Assembly: GCA_017883485.1 (NCBI GenBank)
Contig: JADGNM010000201.1
Location: 1-5,351, forward strand
Length of the DNA stretch: 5,351 bases
Source of the DNA: Methanosarcina sp.
GTDB lineage: Archaea; Halobacteriota; Methanosarcinia; Methanosarcinales; Methanosarcinaceae
Reading direction: 5' to 3'
Made by a program: the position numbers and the translations under genes. This document shows, piece by piece, positions 4,760 through 5,351 of this stretch. Under the pieces are notes generated by a model, which worked only from the letters and a program-made list of their open reading frames with translations, ran no database searches and was not told where the DNA came from. Positions within the stretch are counted from its first letter, which is position 1. The number at the start of each line of letters is the position of its first letter.

Positions 4760-5351
4760 ATGGAAAATGACCTTTTAGAATTAATAAAAAAAAGGCATTC
4801 GACAAGGGTTGCCTTTGACCCCAGGGAAAAAGTTGCTAAAAATGATCTGGAAAAAATCATGGAAAGCGCAACCTGGTCACCGACAGCTCATAATATGCAG
4901 AATTTTAATATACTCGTAATAGATGATAAAGACCTCTTGGAAAAAATAGGGAATATAAAAACGCAAACATCAGCTGATTTTATCAGGGAGAATTTCAACC
5001 AGCTATCTTTTTCAACTGAAGAGCTTGAGAAAAAGAAAGTTGGGATTATGGGAACAATGTTTCCACCCTCCTGGTGTGACCCAAATGCGGATTTTGAAAA
5101 AATTGCCAAAGAAACCCCTCCTACAAATCTCGGAAATACCATGAAGGATTGCCCTACCCTTCTAATTATCACTTATGATAAAACAAAGAGAGCCCCTGCT
5201 TCGGAAAACGATGTTTTGGGCTTCATAAGTCTTGGGTGTGTTATGGAAAATATTTGGCTAATGGCTGAATCTTTAAGCATAGGCATGCAGATTATGAGTG
5301 TTTTTGCAGCAGAAGATGATGTCGAAAAACAGCTAAGTAACTGTAACAGAA
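4760..5351 (+). CDS. Nitroreductase-family flavoprotein, N-terminal part (runs off the right edge)
   Basis: The frame is open from ATG 4760 to the window end, 197 codons, with no stop. The N-terminus ENDLLELIKKRHSTR (2-16) is the classical FMN-phosphate binding start of nitroreductases, with Arg12, Ser14 and Arg16. ATWSPTAHNMQNF (37-49) is the next conserved segment, and a later GCVMENIWLMAESLSIG contains the helix typical of the dimer and flavin site. Such proteins are cytoplasmic FMN-dependent NAD(P)H oxidoreductases acting on nitro, quinone or flavin-like substrates; the natural substrate here is unknown. Codons about 70-130 form a longer, divergent insertion between the two conserved parts, containing FPPSWCDP. 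The start is supported by GGTGGAGGA upstream. The gene lies 246 bases from its left neighbour, so it probably has its own promoter. Missing residues are simply beyond the window. Confidence 0.88.
   Translation, partial: MENDLLELIKKRHSTRVAFDPREKVAKNDLEKIMESATWSPTAHNMQNFNILVIDDKDLLEKIGNIKTQTSADFIRENFNQLSFSTEELEKKKVGIMGTMFPPSWCDPNADFEKIAKETPPTNLGNTMKDCPTLLIITYDKTKRAPASENDVLGFISLGCVMENIWLMAESLSIGMQIMSVFAAEDDVEKQLSNCNR

Noticed and set aside
4888..5172. Minus-strand open frame opposite the nitroreductase gene
   Set aside because: Its Ser/Phe-rich translation is what antisense of Lys/Glu-rich coding DNA gives; the plus-strand protein is clearly real.
1..5351. CRISPR array or rRNA gene
   Set aside because: No regularly spaced repeats with unique spacers and no rRNA-like sequence were seen anywhere in the window.

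Overview
The window looks like accessory chromosomal DNA from a methanogenic archaeon, most likely Methanosarcina or a close relative. The DNA is AT-rich and carries archaeal TATA-like boxes and GGTGA/GGAGG ribosome binding sites. Its proteins (DUF169, DltE-like short-chain dehydrogenase, DUF2284, nitroreductase) are families I associate with Methanosarcinales. The genus is an inference from recall; no search was run.

Layout: (1) Positions 38-1037, minus strand, hold a broken ParB-like gene. It reads through in three frames joined by two apparent single-base losses, and it stops before any methyltransferase catalytic motif. (2) Positions 1038-1617 have no gene. They contain a divergent promoter region, a cluster of alternative TGAGCC/GGCTCA hairpins near 1135-1210, a GGCTCTAATT repeat and a further hairpin. 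(3) Positions 1618-2016, plus strand, encode a small conserved protein of unknown function, with its own promoter, ribosome site and a likely terminator. (4) Positions 2079-2212 carry a 13-bp imperfect inverted repeat that looks like a miniature transposable element (MITE). (5) Positions 2333-3124 are a full-length DUF169 gene interrupted by one in-frame TGA. (6) Positions 3216-3962 and 3998-4513 are an intact SDR oxidoreductase followed closely by an intact DUF2284 cysteine-rich protein, probably co-transcribed. (7) Positions 4514-4759 are an intergenic region with a 12-bp perfect palindrome. (8) From 4760 to the right edge is the N-terminal part of a nitroreductase-family flavoprotein.

The right half is a same-strand run of redox or metal-related genes: DUF169, SDR, Cys-rich DUF2284 and nitroreductase. 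Only the SDR and DUF2284 genes are close enough to argue for one transcript, and no shared pathway can be read from the sequence. The left half is a decaying mobile-type gene next to structured non-coding DNA. I see no convincing new defence or mobile system. The points most worth checking are the single TGA in the DUF169 gene, the two repairable frameshifts in the ParB-like gene, the MITE-like element and the hairpin cluster.
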